From: Candidatus Nitrosocosmicus oleophilus
GTDB lineage: Archaea > Thermoproteota > Nitrososphaeria > Nitrososphaerales > Nitrososphaeraceae
DNA length: 64,000 bases
Assembly (NCBI RefSeq): GCF_000802205.1
Contig: NZ_CP012850.1
Span: 1-64,000, forward strand
Direction: 5' to 3'
A model generated the notes under the pieces. It saw only the letters and a list, made by a program, of their open reading frames with translations. It searched no databases and was not told the DNA's origin. Numbering within the stretch: position 1 is the stretch's first letter; the number at the start of each line of letters is the position of its first letter. Positions 54,540 through 63,260 of this stretch are shown here, piece by piece. Made by a program: the position numbers and the translations under genes.

Positions 54540-54796
54540 TTGAATGTAAATAGCAAACACTATACTAAAAGTAGCAGAGTCAAGTTATAGAGGATTAGCT
54601 AGAAAAAAAATGTATTGTTCTTTCCTATCCTATGTACAACTGGGTTTACTTTCTAATGCTTATAGAACATGAACTTATGAATTATAACGATGATACTCAA
54701 AAATATCCTATAACCGAGAAAGGATGTCAATTCATTAAAGATTATGAAAGGCTAGCTGGATTAATTCCTGAAATAGATGTACCAAAGGCCAATTAG
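54540..54796 (+). pseudogene. Frameshifted small winged-helix gene
   Basis: One frame reads VAESSYRGLARKKMYCSFLSYVQLGLLS and then stops; the next frame continues LIEHELMNYNDDTQKYPITEKGCQFIKDYERLAGLIPEIDVPKAN to TAG at 54794. The combined pattern (K-x-MY-x-x-FLSY-x-QL, L-x-x-x-EL, Y-x-ITEKG-x-x-F-x-x-Y-x-x-L) is that of the abundant single-domain winged-helix proteins of Nitrososphaeria. A loss of bases near 54650 explains the break. Confidence 0.6.
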
Positions 54797-54892
54797 GTGT
54801 TTAATCCTCCTCTTTTACTATCATTAAATACTATTTTATGCTCATGAATTTACCTCAAATGACGATTTGACATTAGTGTGATGTCGTCTCAT

Positions 54893-54948
54893 AATGAGGT
54901 AGGTTACTTCGGCATGTATTCCCATAGATACGAGTTTCCTACCTCATT
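54893..54948. repeat. Stem-loop AATGAGGTAGG / CCTACCTCATT
   Basis: Perfect 11-bp inverted repeat (54893-54903 and 54938-54948) with a 34-base loop. A near copy follows at 55027-55084. Confidence 0.65.
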
Positions 54949-55026
54949 TTCTATTATCATTATGTAATATCTTAAATATTCAATATTGCTCAAATATCCA
55001 TCTGAGTAGTGAACTGTCAATTCATT

Positions 55027-55084
55027 AATGAGGTATGTTATAACGATTCCATATATCCCATCAGCAACGCTTTCCTACCTCATT
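55027..55084. repeat. Stem-loop AATGAGGTATG / CCTACCTCATT
   Basis: Arms at 55027-55037 and 55074-55084, one mismatched pair, loop 36 bases. Arms and the TTTCC before the right arm are shared with 54893-54948 while the loops differ, so the stem is the conserved part. Confidence 0.65.
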
Positions 55085-55190
55085 TCTATCTTCTCATTAT
55101 TTCTTTAGTCTAATTTTCTCTTCTTCATGTCTAGTTATAAAGTAGTAAACATCGGATCTAGTCAACCCTTACGCATATTATAATTCATCA

Positions 55191-55301
55191 TGACTAAAGA
55201 ACCAATCATTGACCCTGATCCAAATGCTGCCGGGTCTTATGGAGGATCTGAACTACGGCCTCCTTTCGGATTAACCACTTTTTTCTATTCAAAAGTATAA
55301 G
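55191..55301 (+). CDS. Small ORF of 36 residues, function unknown
   Basis: MTKEPIIDPDPNAAGSYGGS then ELRPPFGLTTFFYSKV. Pro/Gly-rich, compositionally unlike translated intergenic DNA, and its ATG follows a promoter-like AT tract. Could be a genuine small protein or the head of a lost gene. Confidence 0.35.
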
Positions 55302-55366
55302 CTAGCGATTATCAGGCAGGACATCTATGTACTGTATTTTAATACACCATGTGGTCATGTTAATGT

Positions 55367-55561
55367 ATGAAATACCTACTCTTAATATTGCTTTTAGTAT
55401 TAATAATACCAATAAACCAAGTCATATATGCACAAAGCATTGTCGATGAAATAAGCAAAGTATTTGATAATTTGACTAGTGGCCTTTTGGGAAACAAAAA
55501 CACAACCGATCCTTCAACGACTGTTGATATGTCCCTTGGTAATATTAATAATACAAACTAA
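55367..55561 (+). CDS. Small secreted protein, repeat-less paralogue of 1735-2211
   Basis: 64 residues. Signal peptide MKYLLLILLLVLIIPINQVI plus YA, then QSIVDEISKVFDNLTSGLLGNKNTTDPS. It aligns with MKYLSLLLLSVLFIPVVQV...QNIVEEIGQAFNNLTSGMMGGNET of the 1735-2211 protein. Here the Ser/Asn/Thr repeats are absent. Exported; function unknown. Confidence 0.65.
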   Translation: MKYLLLILLLVLIIPINQVIYAQSIVDEISKVFDNLTSGLLGNKNTTDPSTTVDMSLGNINNTN

Positions 55562-55914
55562 CATCTCAAGTCGATCGATCGCAATAGCTACTGAATCAAT
55601 GCCATGTTAGATTTTAAGAGTTATTCCGGTAGTCTTATTATTCCCAAAAAGAGGATATTGCGGGGTTTTTGATTTAGAATTCATATGAGAGAGATCTTCT
55701 TTTGTTATAATTATCTATATCAATTCCGAGGTCTTGTTTAATAATATCTTCTTCTTCTCTGGCTCCAATCGGGATAAACTGTGCATTATAAAACCCAATC
55801 AACTGTGTATCCTTAAATGCAGATGATGAAATTGTTTTTTATGAATAAGTGACTACTATCTTGTGTTAGCCGCAAGTGAGACTATTATAAAAGATAAATA
55901 AAAAAATATAGGAT
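55562..55914. other. Intergenic stretch between convergent genes
   Basis: 353 bases. Contains short open frames only. CCAAAAAGAGGATATTGCGGGGTTTTTGA near 55645-55675 is the most GC-rich part; no structure claimed. Confidence 0.4.
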
Positions 55915-57030
55915 TTATTGTTGTCCGACAGCGTTACTACCGGTGTTTGTTTGACTTTGTGTGTTTGCGTTGTTTCCTGAACCAGCAGTGTTGCCACCAG
56001 ATACTACACCACTACCTTGGTTAGAGGATTGTGATTGGCCTATGCCTTGGTTAGCTGTGTTGCCACCACTACCACTACCACCTTGTTGTGCTGCTGCATT
56101 GTTTCCAGTGTTTGTTTGACTTTGTGTGTTTGCGTTGTTTCCTGAACCAGCAGTGTTGCCACCAGATACTACACCACTACCTTGGTTAGAGGATTGTGAT
56201 TGGCCTATGCCTTGGTTAGCTGTGTTGCCACCTTTTCCACTACCACCGCTCTGTGCTGCTGCGTTACTACCGGTGTTATTTTGACTTTGTGTGTTTGCGT
56301 TGTTTCCTGAACCAGCAGTGTTGCCACCAGATACTACACCGCTTTTTTGGTTAGAGGATTGTGATTGACCGATTGCTTGGTTAGCTGTGTTACCACCACT
56401 TTTACCTTTTCCGCTTCCACTGCCACCTTGTTGTGCTAATGCGTTATTTCCGGTGTTTTGTTGGTTTTGTGCATTCAAGTTATTACAAGAAACTAAAGTT
56501 CCGGTACCTGATACACATAGTGCGTTTTGGTTAGAGGATTGTGATTGACCGATTGCTTGGTTAGCTGTGTTGCCACCACTTTTACCTTTTCCGCTTCCAC
56601 TGCCACCTTGTTGTGCTAATGCGTTATTTCCGGTGTTTTGTTGGTTTTGTGCATTCAAGTTATTACAAGAAACTATAGTTCCGGTACCTGACAAACATGC
56701 TGCGTTTTGGTTAGAGGATTGTGATTGGCCTATGCCTTGGTTAGCCTTGTTACCGCCTTTACCAGTACCTCCTTGTTGTGCGGCTGCATTGTTTCCGCTG
56801 TTTGCTTGGTTTTGTGCATTCAAGTTATTACAAGAAACTAAAGTTCCGGTACCTGATACACATAGTGCGTTTTGGTTAGAGGATTGTGATTGGCCTATGC
56901 CTTGGTTAGCTGTATTGATTGTAGCAAATACATTCACGGTCATTGAAGTTGGACCTACAAGTAGTACAAATGATACTGCTAATACGGCGAAAGTCATTAA
57001 AGCTTTGTTTACAGTAATGAAATCATTCAT
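55915..57030 (-). CDS. Secreted curlin-like repeat protein, six units
   Basis: 371 residues. Signal peptide (KALMTFAVLAVSFVLLVGPTSMTVNVFA) similar to that of 9712-11178. Six units: 1-3 carry the Cys pair (ALCVSG, VSCNN), 4-6 are Cys-less (SGVVSGGNTAGSGNN). Each unit ends Gly-Asn/Ser-Asn-Ala-x-x-Gln and is joined by Gly/Ser/Lys linkers. A TATA-like TTATATA lies about 24-30 bases before the ATG, so leaderless, but the TTGCAA-N4-TTAGCAAA element of three paralogues is absent. Likely exported structural protein. Confidence 0.8.
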   Translation of the reverse strand: MNDFITVNKALMTFAVLAVSFVLLVGPTSMTVNVFATINTANQGIGQSQSSNQNALCVSGTGTLVSCNNLNAQNQANSGNNAAAQQGGTGKGGNKANQGIGQSQSSNQNAACLSGTGTIVSCNNLNAQNQQNTGNNALAQQGGSGSGKGKSGGNTANQAIGQSQSSNQNALCVSGTGTLVSCNNLNAQNQQNTGNNALAQQGGSGSGKGKSGGNTANQAIGQSQSSNQKSGVVSGGNTAGSGNNANTQSQNNTGSNAAAQSGGSGKGGNTANQGIGQSQSSNQGSGVVSGGNTAGSGNNANTQSQTNTGNNAAAQQGGSGSGGNTANQGIGQSQSSNQGSGVVSGGNTAGSGNNANTQSQTNTGSNAVGQQ

Positions 57031-57447
57031 CTAATGATTATAACTAATAAGAGTATATAAGTTCATTTATGTGATCATTGAATATAACAATATTTCATAT
57101 AGATTTTTTACCCTGTTAACTTAAGAAATGGAATATTTTGAAGAAATCTATCTCTTACATGTCAAATATAGAAAGCATGACATCTTAATACATTGGTAGT
57201 GCTTTGTATTTTTGTACATCGTTATCACCATATATTAACATTCAATATCATATGCCTAAAGCGAAATAAAGGTATACCGATCTGTGGCATATTCATGGTA
57301 ACCTCTCAACAATATTATATGTAATCGCCTTTTTGTTACAGTGATCCAAAAAATAAACTACATCTACAAAGCAAATTGAATCTCAAATTTATCCTTTTAT
57401 CGGTTCATAATTTATATAGTCGGATAGTTTATCCAATACTATACGAA
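57031..57447. other. Intergenic stretch between divergent genes
   Basis: 417 bases. Left end is the promoter of the repeat protein. An open frame extends upstream from the zinc-ribbon gene to 57376 but the homology with its paralogue begins only near 57457. Confidence 0.45.
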
Positions 57448-57687
57448 TTGGTTCAACAATGTAAAGATATATGTTCTAGCGCCCTAGGAAACACAAGAAG
57501 GATCAAGGGCATTAGTCCATATAAACAAGGACTAAAATGGTGCTCAGTTTGTAGAAAATTTCTTCAAAAAGTAGACACCCCCATTGACTGTCCTTGTTGT
57601 GGAACTCAATTACGCAAAAAACCAAGAATAAATAGACACAATAAGGAATTATATAATGAGTTTCTAGGAGTTAGACGGATCGAGTAA
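57448..57687 (+). CDS. Small zinc-ribbon protein (paralogue of 53662-53889)
   Basis: 79 residues from TTG 57448, chosen because the paralogue starts two residues before the shared CK-x-IC; the open frame begins at 57376. Cys pairs: CKDIC, WCSVC, DCPCC (CPCCGTQLRKKPR). Basic. Two copies flank the secreted proteins of this zone. Likely nucleic-acid binding; unproven. Confidence 0.65.
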   Translation: MVQQCKDICSSALGNTRRIKGISPYKQGLKWCSVCRKFLQKVDTPIDCPCCGTQLRKKPRINRHNKELYNEFLGVRRIE

Positions 57688-57898
57688 CCATTGGTCCATG
57701 TTCGATCTGATTAAGAAACTAAATTTTAGTTGTATTTACAAAATAATCGTTTTATAATTAACTAACTACTTGAATATCAAGATCGAGACTATCAAATACA
57801 CACATCTTTTATGTCAAGTTGTAATCGATACTATAGTAGGTGATTGAGAATACTCAGTGATCCATTAAAGTTCTTGATAATGGTAAAAAAAGATGTTG

Positions 57899-58621
57899 TT
57901 AGGCAGTTATTCTGGCTGTTTCATGGGGCTTAAATTTATTCCACATAATTCCAAATATAGTACCTAGAACTAAATAGAACATAACCATGGTACCAAAAGT
58001 AACGGCTCTAAATGCGTTGACTAATTCCATTGGAGCAGTTATTTCATCAGGATTTGCTGGAAATATTGCATAAATAGAAGCAACCAGACCCAAGTAAATT
58101 ACAATAATTACATACTTGCTGTAACCAATTCTTCGTAATTTATACATGAGAATACTGACACCCAAAGCTATTAATCCAGATGCCAGTTGATAGTTAGTAT
58201 ACAAACTATCCCTTAATCCAATAGTCTCCGGATCTCCTACGGCAGGTGGGTTTGCAGGATACTTGATGAATGGAACAACATATAATGATAAACACATTAT
58301 GGCTGCTAAAATAAGTGCTTTTTTCCTATCGTCCGAGGACGGCAAATACTTTCTTGATATTACATAAACAATCCCTAAAATCGCACCATATGTTAACCCC
58401 AAAAATGCTCCTGCCGCAAAAGTTCCTTCCTTTTGCCACACCCTGTATGAACTCAATTCATCAAAATCAACTACCTCGCCAGATGCAATACTGTTATCCA
58501 CCTCAATTCCTATAGCTTGATCTATAAATGGCTCTGCAACAAAGTAATTAACGCCTGCTAAAATTACTCCAGCTATAATACCAGACAAAAGAGATATAAA
58601 AATAAATGTTAAAGATTTCAT
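57899..58621 (-). CDS. cbtA: Predicted cobalt transporter subunit CbtA
   Basis: 240 residues with about six membrane helices. CbtA patterns: ISLLSGIIAGVILAGVNYFVAEPFIDQAI, EGTFAAGAFLGLTYGAILGIVYVISRKYLP, VPFIKYPANPPAVGDPETIGLRDSLYTNYQLASG. The family is predicted to import cobalt, from its association with B12 riboswitches in bacteria. Ammonia-oxidising archaea make cobamides, so the need fits. Follows cbtB by 42 bases. Confidence 0.88.
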   Translation of the reverse strand: MKSLTFIFISLLSGIIAGVILAGVNYFVAEPFIDQAIGIEVDNSIASGEVVDFDELSSYRVWQKEGTFAAGAFLGLTYGAILGIVYVISRKYLPSSDDRKKALILAAIMCLSLYVVPFIKYPANPPAVGDPETIGLRDSLYTNYQLASGLIALGVSILMYKLRRIGYSKYVIIVIYLGLVASIYAIFPANPDEITAPMELVNAFRAVTFGTMVMFYLVLGTIFGIMWNKFKPHETARITA

Positions 58622-58663
58622 GATCTATAATCTACTTCACTAATGTATATGAAATAACAAAAA

Positions 58664-58882
58664 TTAATGGCACGGGAATCCTGCTGCATGTCTTATATCA
58701 TGAGTAAATTCATGAAGCCACATTGTGTCATAAGCTTCACTTCCCTGCACCAAACTAAATAATTGGCCTTGATCATATCCGACTATATATATACTAAAAA
58801 TTGCAATAATGGCTAAAACTGCGATTGAAACCTTTGGAATTCCATCTTTTTCTACAACTCTTTGATCATGATGTAGACTCAT
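58664..58882 (-). CDS. cbtB: Predicted cobalt transporter subunit CbtB
   Basis: 72 residues: one membrane helix (VSIAVLAIIAIFSIYIVGYDQGQLF) and the His-rich C-terminus MWLHEFTHDIRHAAGFPCH, diagnostic for CbtB and a likely metal site. First gene of the cbtBA unit. A TATA-like CTTTATATATC lies about 25 bases before the ATG. Confidence 0.9.
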   Translation of the reverse strand: MSLHHDQRVVEKDGIPKVSIAVLAIIAIFSIYIVGYDQGQLFSLVQGSEAYDTMWLHEFTHDIRHAAGFPCH

Positions 58883-59192
58883 GATGCATTTACCATTTTC
58901 GAGATATATAAAGTATTGTATGGTTTATCCAACAATTCATGATTGAGACTAAAGGAGAAGTCAAAGAGAATAAAGTGACGCTTGAATCCACAAAAATCTG
59001 AATTTTTTACTAGTTTAATACCACATTATGTAATAGATAAAATTTTTGAAACATAGATTATGATCTTTGGTAATAGATAGTAATTTGGAGTTGAGTATTC
59101 AGAATCTGGTATCGACATTAATTATCGCGTCAATCATGAGAACCAAATAAAAGAAGAGATAAAATTAAATTTGCAAGATACTAATTTATAAT
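58883..59192. other. Divergent promoter region of cbtBA and the DUF4443-like regulator
   Basis: 310 bases. No cobalamin-riboswitch sequence is evident. ATTATGTAATAGATAA and related AT-rich segments near 59025 precede the regulator gene. A regulator operator is likely here but I cannot point to a clear inverted repeat. Confidence 0.4.
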
Positions 59193-59858
59193 GTGCATCT
59201 TGTGGTCAATACCCTAAAAGCCATATCTAGTAGATACGCACCTAGTAGAATTCTTTCTTTCAACTCTGCCCATGTATTCAAGACACTACAACTATTAAAA
59301 AGGGATGGGCACGTTAGTAGACTTTTATTGATTAATGAGCTGGGTTTAGGAGAAGGCTCCATAAAGACTTTGATAAAGCATCTTAAAATGGAAAAATTAA
59401 TTCTTACAACTCAAAAGGGAACGACGATGACTGAAAGGGGGGAAAAGATTTTTGAAGAGATGTCACAATATATTTGCTCTGAAACACAAGTACCCAAAAG
59501 CTCGATATCGATTGCTGAATATAATCATGCCATTCTTTTAAGAAATTTGAAATTTGCTATTAAGCGAGGCGTTGAGCAAAGGGATGCAGCAATTAAAGTA
59601 GGAGCAAAAGGAGCTACGACACTCCTGTATAACAATGGGAAATTTCTTATCCCGGGTTCTAAATTTAACGCTCTAAAAGAAGAAAAAGCTATAGAGAAGT
59701 TGTTGAAAGACAATCTAAAGCCCATAGAAAACGATATCATCGTGATTGGAAGCGATGACAATAGCTACATAACTGCTGAGCTTGCATCTAAATCTGCTGC
59801 ACTTCAAACGCTCGAAAATCATGAAGATCATAAGGGATTAGAATTTATCATTAGATAA
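59193..59858 (+). CDS. Winged-helix regulator with DUF4443-like C-terminal domain
   Basis: 221 residues. N-terminal winged helix (SAHVFKTLQLLKRDGHVSRLLLINELGLGEGSIKTLIKHLKMEKLILTTQKGTTMTERGEKIFEEM), then a C-terminal domain with KFAIKRGVEQRDAAIKVGAKGATTLLYNNGKFLIPG, the DUF4443 hallmark as I recall it. Such proteins are archaeal regulators, often next to metal or thiol genes. Divergent from cbtBA, so control of cobalt uptake is a fair guess. DNA-binding in the cytosol. An ATG-type start further in is possible. Confidence 0.75.
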   Translation: MHLVVNTLKAISSRYAPSRILSFNSAHVFKTLQLLKRDGHVSRLLLINELGLGEGSIKTLIKHLKMEKLILTTQKGTTMTERGEKIFEEMSQYICSETQVPKSSISIAEYNHAILLRNLKFAIKRGVEQRDAAIKVGAKGATTLLYNNGKFLIPGSKFNALKEEKAIEKLLKDNLKPIENDIIVIGSDDNSYITAELASKSAALQTLENHEDHKGLEFIIR

Positions 59859-60059
59859 TTTATAACATAATAATAAATAATGAAAAACAAGGATCAGTAA
59901 ATGTATTATTCACATAACGCAAATTAAATGTCAATGATGATCAATAAATAATGAAACATAGTAAAAGGCCCTTTCCTTCGTAACGTGCATCAAATGTAAA
60001 TAGAACACATCCCGATCAATATTACCAATTCTTATTAATGTGGCTTTTTTACAACATAT

Positions 60060-60473
60060 ATGAATAATCCTGTGAGTACCATTTTCGAGGAATTAGTAAA
60101 AGATGTAATTTTACTTGATGACATTATGTTATCGATAAGAAGTGATGGTGCAATAGCAGAGGTCAGACTGGAAAAAAATACTCCATTTCGAATTAAGGAA
60201 CCATGGGCTACTATAGGAGATGAAAAGGGGGCATGGCATGTTCACGTCAATATCCAAGAAACAAAAGAGGCCAAGTTCATCATTGAATCAAGCGAAGATG
60301 GTCGAAAAAGATACAGTATTAGATTCTTTAACTCTGAAAATAGATTAGTCATGCGTGTGAATTTTACGAAAATGTATAATGCAGAAAATGAGGTAATTAA
60401 GGAAAGTTTAACAAGATATGAAAATTTATTCGCAAAATACGGGAAAAAAGAAACAATAGTGTTACAACCCTGA
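60060..60473 (+). CDS. Soluble protein, HutX/ChuX-like pattern, function unknown
   Basis: 137 residues. Pattern SIRSDGAIAEVRLEKNTPFRIKEPWATIGDEKGAWHVHVNIQETKEAKFIIESSEDGRKRYSIRFFNSENRLVMRVNFTKMYN suggests a single beta-sheet fold of the heme-utilisation HutX/HemS type, which has the conserved W-H-V/I-H strand. Heme or ligand binding is a guess. The ATG at 60060 directly follows an AT-rich promoter, compatible with a leaderless message. Confidence 0.55.
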   Translation: MNNPVSTIFEELVKDVILLDDIMLSIRSDGAIAEVRLEKNTPFRIKEPWATIGDEKGAWHVHVNIQETKEAKFIIESSEDGRKRYSIRFFNSENRLVMRVNFTKMYNAENEVIKESLTRYENLFAKYGKKETIVLQP

Positions 60474-60671
60474 TGCTACCAGATATGATTTTTCCCCAAG
60501 ATACCAAATAGTTGTAATGAAAGTAGTCCCCCGCTCATCCAGATGATTTAGAATTCTAAAAAATTTAGAAATATAATGTTTAAAGTTATTGTTAATGAAA
60601 TTTCTAATTAGAGTTTCAATTCCAACTACACAAGGTAATGAAATGGTAAAGGATCCAAATTTTTAAAAAAT

Positions 60672-60869
60672 ATGGAGGACTATATCAAAAGTACAAATGC
60701 TGAATCAGCATATTTTACTGTTTACGAAGGGGACAGAACAGCAATTTTCACAATTGAAGTTATCTCAGCAGATCAAATGCCAAAAGTTTGCGAACCCTTG
60801 TTTATGTTGGGTGGAAAAGTGCACTGGAATATGGTAATGACTCTTGATGATTTAAAGAAGGGATTGTAA
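60672..60869 (+). CDS. Small conserved soluble protein (DUF3303-like)
   Basis: 65 residues: EDYIKSTNAESAYFTVYEGDRTAIFTIEVISADQMPKVCEPLFMLGGKVHWNMVMTLDDLKKGL. The ferredoxin-like beta-alpha-beta pattern with ADQMPKVCEPLF-x-x-GGKV resembles DUF3303-type proteins, possibly monooxygenase-like dimers. Assignment by pattern only. ATG 60672. Confidence 0.6.
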   Translation: MEDYIKSTNAESAYFTVYEGDRTAIFTIEVISADQMPKVCEPLFMLGGKVHWNMVMTLDDLKKGL

Positions 60870-61176
60870 CAAAGGCAAGAAGAACAGCTCTTGTTTTTGT
60901 ATCCCCGTTTTCCTTGTTGAGACGCCAGCATTTTAATATAGAATTATGGAATCTTCTTGAAATAACAATCGTGATTTAACAAATTCATTCAAATATTGGA
61001 ACGAGAATAATATTTCACTCCAATGATCCCTTCTCCTATGCAAGGATGTGATTTCTTAATAAAATTTGCTCAATATTTGACAATAAGGGTCTGCAGATGA
61101 AATGTAATAAGCACTCTTAATATTGGACTTTTAGGTTTTGCAAATATTTATATCATAATATTGTCATATATTGGTT
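60870..61176. other. Intergenic stretch between two plus-strand genes
   Basis: 307 bases. Ends in the cupin promoter TTTATATC (61147-61154), about 25 bases before the ATG. Nothing else. Confidence 0.45.
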
Positions 61177-61665
61177 ATGAATGTAAATAATTCCAATAAT
61201 TTATCACATTCTTCAAATGACGATGATAAGTCATTTCAACAGTTTGATTTAGATGGTATAGATTTTAACATAGTATTATCAGGAAATAAAACAGGTGGAA
61301 AATATTCATTGCTTGAATTGCACTTCTCGACAGAAAAAGAAAACGAAGTCCCCTTGCATCTGCATAGTAGAGAAACCCTAGTAATTTATATCCTTGAAGG
61401 AAACTTTTCCTTTAAATATGGTAACGAGAAAATAGATGGAAATCAAGGAACTCTTTTAAAATTTGAAAAAGATATCCCACATTCATATAGAAAAACTGGA
61501 AAAACTCCAGGACGATTGTTAATATTATTTTTTCCTGCAGGCTTTGAAAACTTTTTCCTAGATTTAGGACTTAACCAAAGCAAAATGAAACAGTCTCGCG
61601 AAGAGGATCAGGTTCTATTACATGTATTGGAAAAAAAATATGGTGGAAAATTTGTGTTTGGATAG
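61177..61665 (+). CDS. Cupin-domain protein
   Basis: 162 residues from ATG 61177 (a TTG at 61171 also fits the frame, but the TATA box position favours the ATG). Single cupin barrel: EVPLHLHSRETLVIYILEGNFSFKYGNEKI (His-x-His ... Glu metal motif 1) and FEKDIPHSYRKTGKTPGRLLILFFP (motif 2 with His). Metal-binding set is complete. Quercetinase-like or oxygenase-like small cupins look like this; substrate unknown. Cytosolic. Confidence 0.82.
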   Translation: MNVNNSNNLSHSSNDDDKSFQQFDLDGIDFNIVLSGNKTGGKYSLLELHFSTEKENEVPLHLHSRETLVIYILEGNFSFKYGNEKIDGNQGTLLKFEKDIPHSYRKTGKTPGRLLILFFPAGFENFFLDLGLNQSKMKQSREEDQVLLHVLEKKYGGKFVFG

Positions 61666-62086
61666 GATATTTTTTATATAGTAGCAGGGAAAAGATTACT
61701 AAAATCAAATTGTCTATAGGAATATTAAAAAGTAATAAATTAAGCCTTGAAAATGAATTTATTGTTTTATCAATTTTATCGTTCTAAAGACAACTATAAA
61801 ATCGTATGTAATGCCTCAAAAAATCGCATAAGATGAACTTTTTGATTCTTTCTCAAGTCAAAAGTTGTGATTATCAAAGAATCCAAAATTAATATGAATA
61901 ACAAAGATTCCTCCTAGAAATTCATATGTGGGAAAAAGGGAGAAAATTCCAAAAAGTTATGACAAAATTAATAAATTTAACAACATAAGACAACAAGATA
62001 TATTTTGATCTTCCATTTTTCCATATAGTTGTGAAAAGATTTTTCTATTTCTTTAACGCCGATTCAATAGAAATGGAGGCAAATAA
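61666..62086. other. Intergenic stretch, no gene seen
   Basis: 421 bases. AATGGAGGCAAATAA at 62072-62086 is the ribosome binding site of the dehydrogenase. No other feature. Confidence 0.45.
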
Positions 62087-63136
62087 ATGAAGGCGGCAGT
62101 TTTTCGCGAACATGATAAAGACCCCGAGAAGGTTGTAAAAATAGAGGACATTGAAGTCCCAAAATTAAAACCTGATGAAGTCTTGATAAAAGTTGAAGCA
62201 ACTTCATACAATTATAATGACTTGTGGGCTATCTGGGGGAGGCCAATTAAAGTTCCAATGCCCCATGTTTCGGGGACGGATATTTCGGGGACTGTGGTGG
62301 AATTAGGTGAACAAGTTACATCTCTTGAGAAGGGAGACAGGGTCGTATCCCACGGAAACCTAAGTTGCAGAATTTGTAGTATGTGTACATCAGGTAGAGA
62401 ATATGATTGTGAAAAAAGATTAGTTTGGGGTTTTCAAACTGGTCCTCTATGGGGAGGATACTGTCAATATGCTCATCTACCAGAAGTCAATGTAGCAAAA
62501 ATAAGCGACAACATATCATTTGAGGACGCAGCAGCGGTCTCGATGGTAGGAATGACCTCCTGGCACATGCTAGTTGATAGAGCCAGAATGAAACCAGGGC
62601 AGACAGTTTTGATAATGGGTGGAACAAGTGGCGTAGGAATGGTAGGTATTCAAATTGCAAAACTATACGATTGCACTGTCATTGCAAGTGCAGGCAACCA
62701 ACAGAAAATGGATAAATGTTTAGAACTCGGCGCAGATTTTGTCGTAAACCACAGACAAGAAGATTGGTATAAGAAAGTAAGAGACATGACTCAAAAAAAG
62801 GGAGTTGATATTGTGTTTGAACACATAGGTAAAACCGTATTTCCACAAGAGGTATCCCTTTTAAAAATGGGAGGAACATTGGTATCTACAGGGGCTACTA
62901 CAGGTTATGATTCCACGATAGATCTGAGGTATCTTTTCTTTAGAGGAATAAACATAGTGGGTGCAACACAAGGTACCAAAGCGGAGCTTGAGGAGGTTTT
63001 GTTTTGGACTTCAAAGAAGAAAATTAAACCATTGATAAACGCAGTGCTACCATTTAGTGAAATGGTAAAAGGACACCTGATGATGGCTAGAGGAGATCAA
63101 ATAGGTAAAACTATCACGACACCGCAAAAACTCTAA
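62087..63136 (+). CDS. Zinc-containing alcohol dehydrogenase-like (MDR) oxidoreductase
   Basis: 349 residues. GroES-like N-terminus with MPHVSGTDISGTVVELG, structural-zinc Cys set in CRICSMCTSGREYDCE, and Rossmann motif MGGTSGVGMVGIQIAKL. The catalytic-zinc Cys of classical ADHs is replaced (YNYNDLWAI), as in quinone-reductase-like members, so zinc may be structural only. NAD(P)-dependent reduction of an aldehyde, ketone or enone is expected. Good ribosome binding site GGAGG upstream. Confidence 0.85.
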   Translation: MKAAVFREHDKDPEKVVKIEDIEVPKLKPDEVLIKVEATSYNYNDLWAIWGRPIKVPMPHVSGTDISGTVVELGEQVTSLEKGDRVVSHGNLSCRICSMCTSGREYDCEKRLVWGFQTGPLWGGYCQYAHLPEVNVAKISDNISFEDAAAVSMVGMTSWHMLVDRARMKPGQTVLIMGGTSGVGMVGIQIAKLYDCTVIASAGNQQKMDKCLELGADFVVNHRQEDWYKKVRDMTQKKGVDIVFEHIGKTVFPQEVSLLKMGGTLVSTGATTGYDSTIDLRYLFFRGINIVGATQGTKAELEEVLFWTSKKKIKPLINAVLPFSEMVKGHLMMARGDQIGKTITTPQKL

Positions 63137-63260
63137 ATTTAAATAAAAATATTAATCTATGAGAAAAAAGTAAAGAAATCAAAAAATATGGTAAACCAGT
63201 GGGTTAATGGAACAAGCGTAGAACCACTCATTCTACACCTTGTATTATTTGCTATAGATC

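Larger units (their letters stand above)
54797..55190. other. Non-coding stretch with two matching stem-loops
   Basis: 394 bases without a gene; contents are the two stem-loops at 54893-54948 and 55027-55084 described separately and an extra TACCTCA at 54851-54857. Confidence 0.5.

Noticed and set aside
54893-55084. CRISPR array
   Set aside because: Only two to three inverted-repeat units, arms pair within each unit, spacing and repeat form do not fit, and no cas genes are present.
56567-57034. 155-codon plus-strand frame rich in Pro/Leu/Cys
   Set aside because: Antisense shadow of the Gly/Asn/Gln repeats of the 55915-57030 protein; no start signal and composition dictated by the opposite strand.
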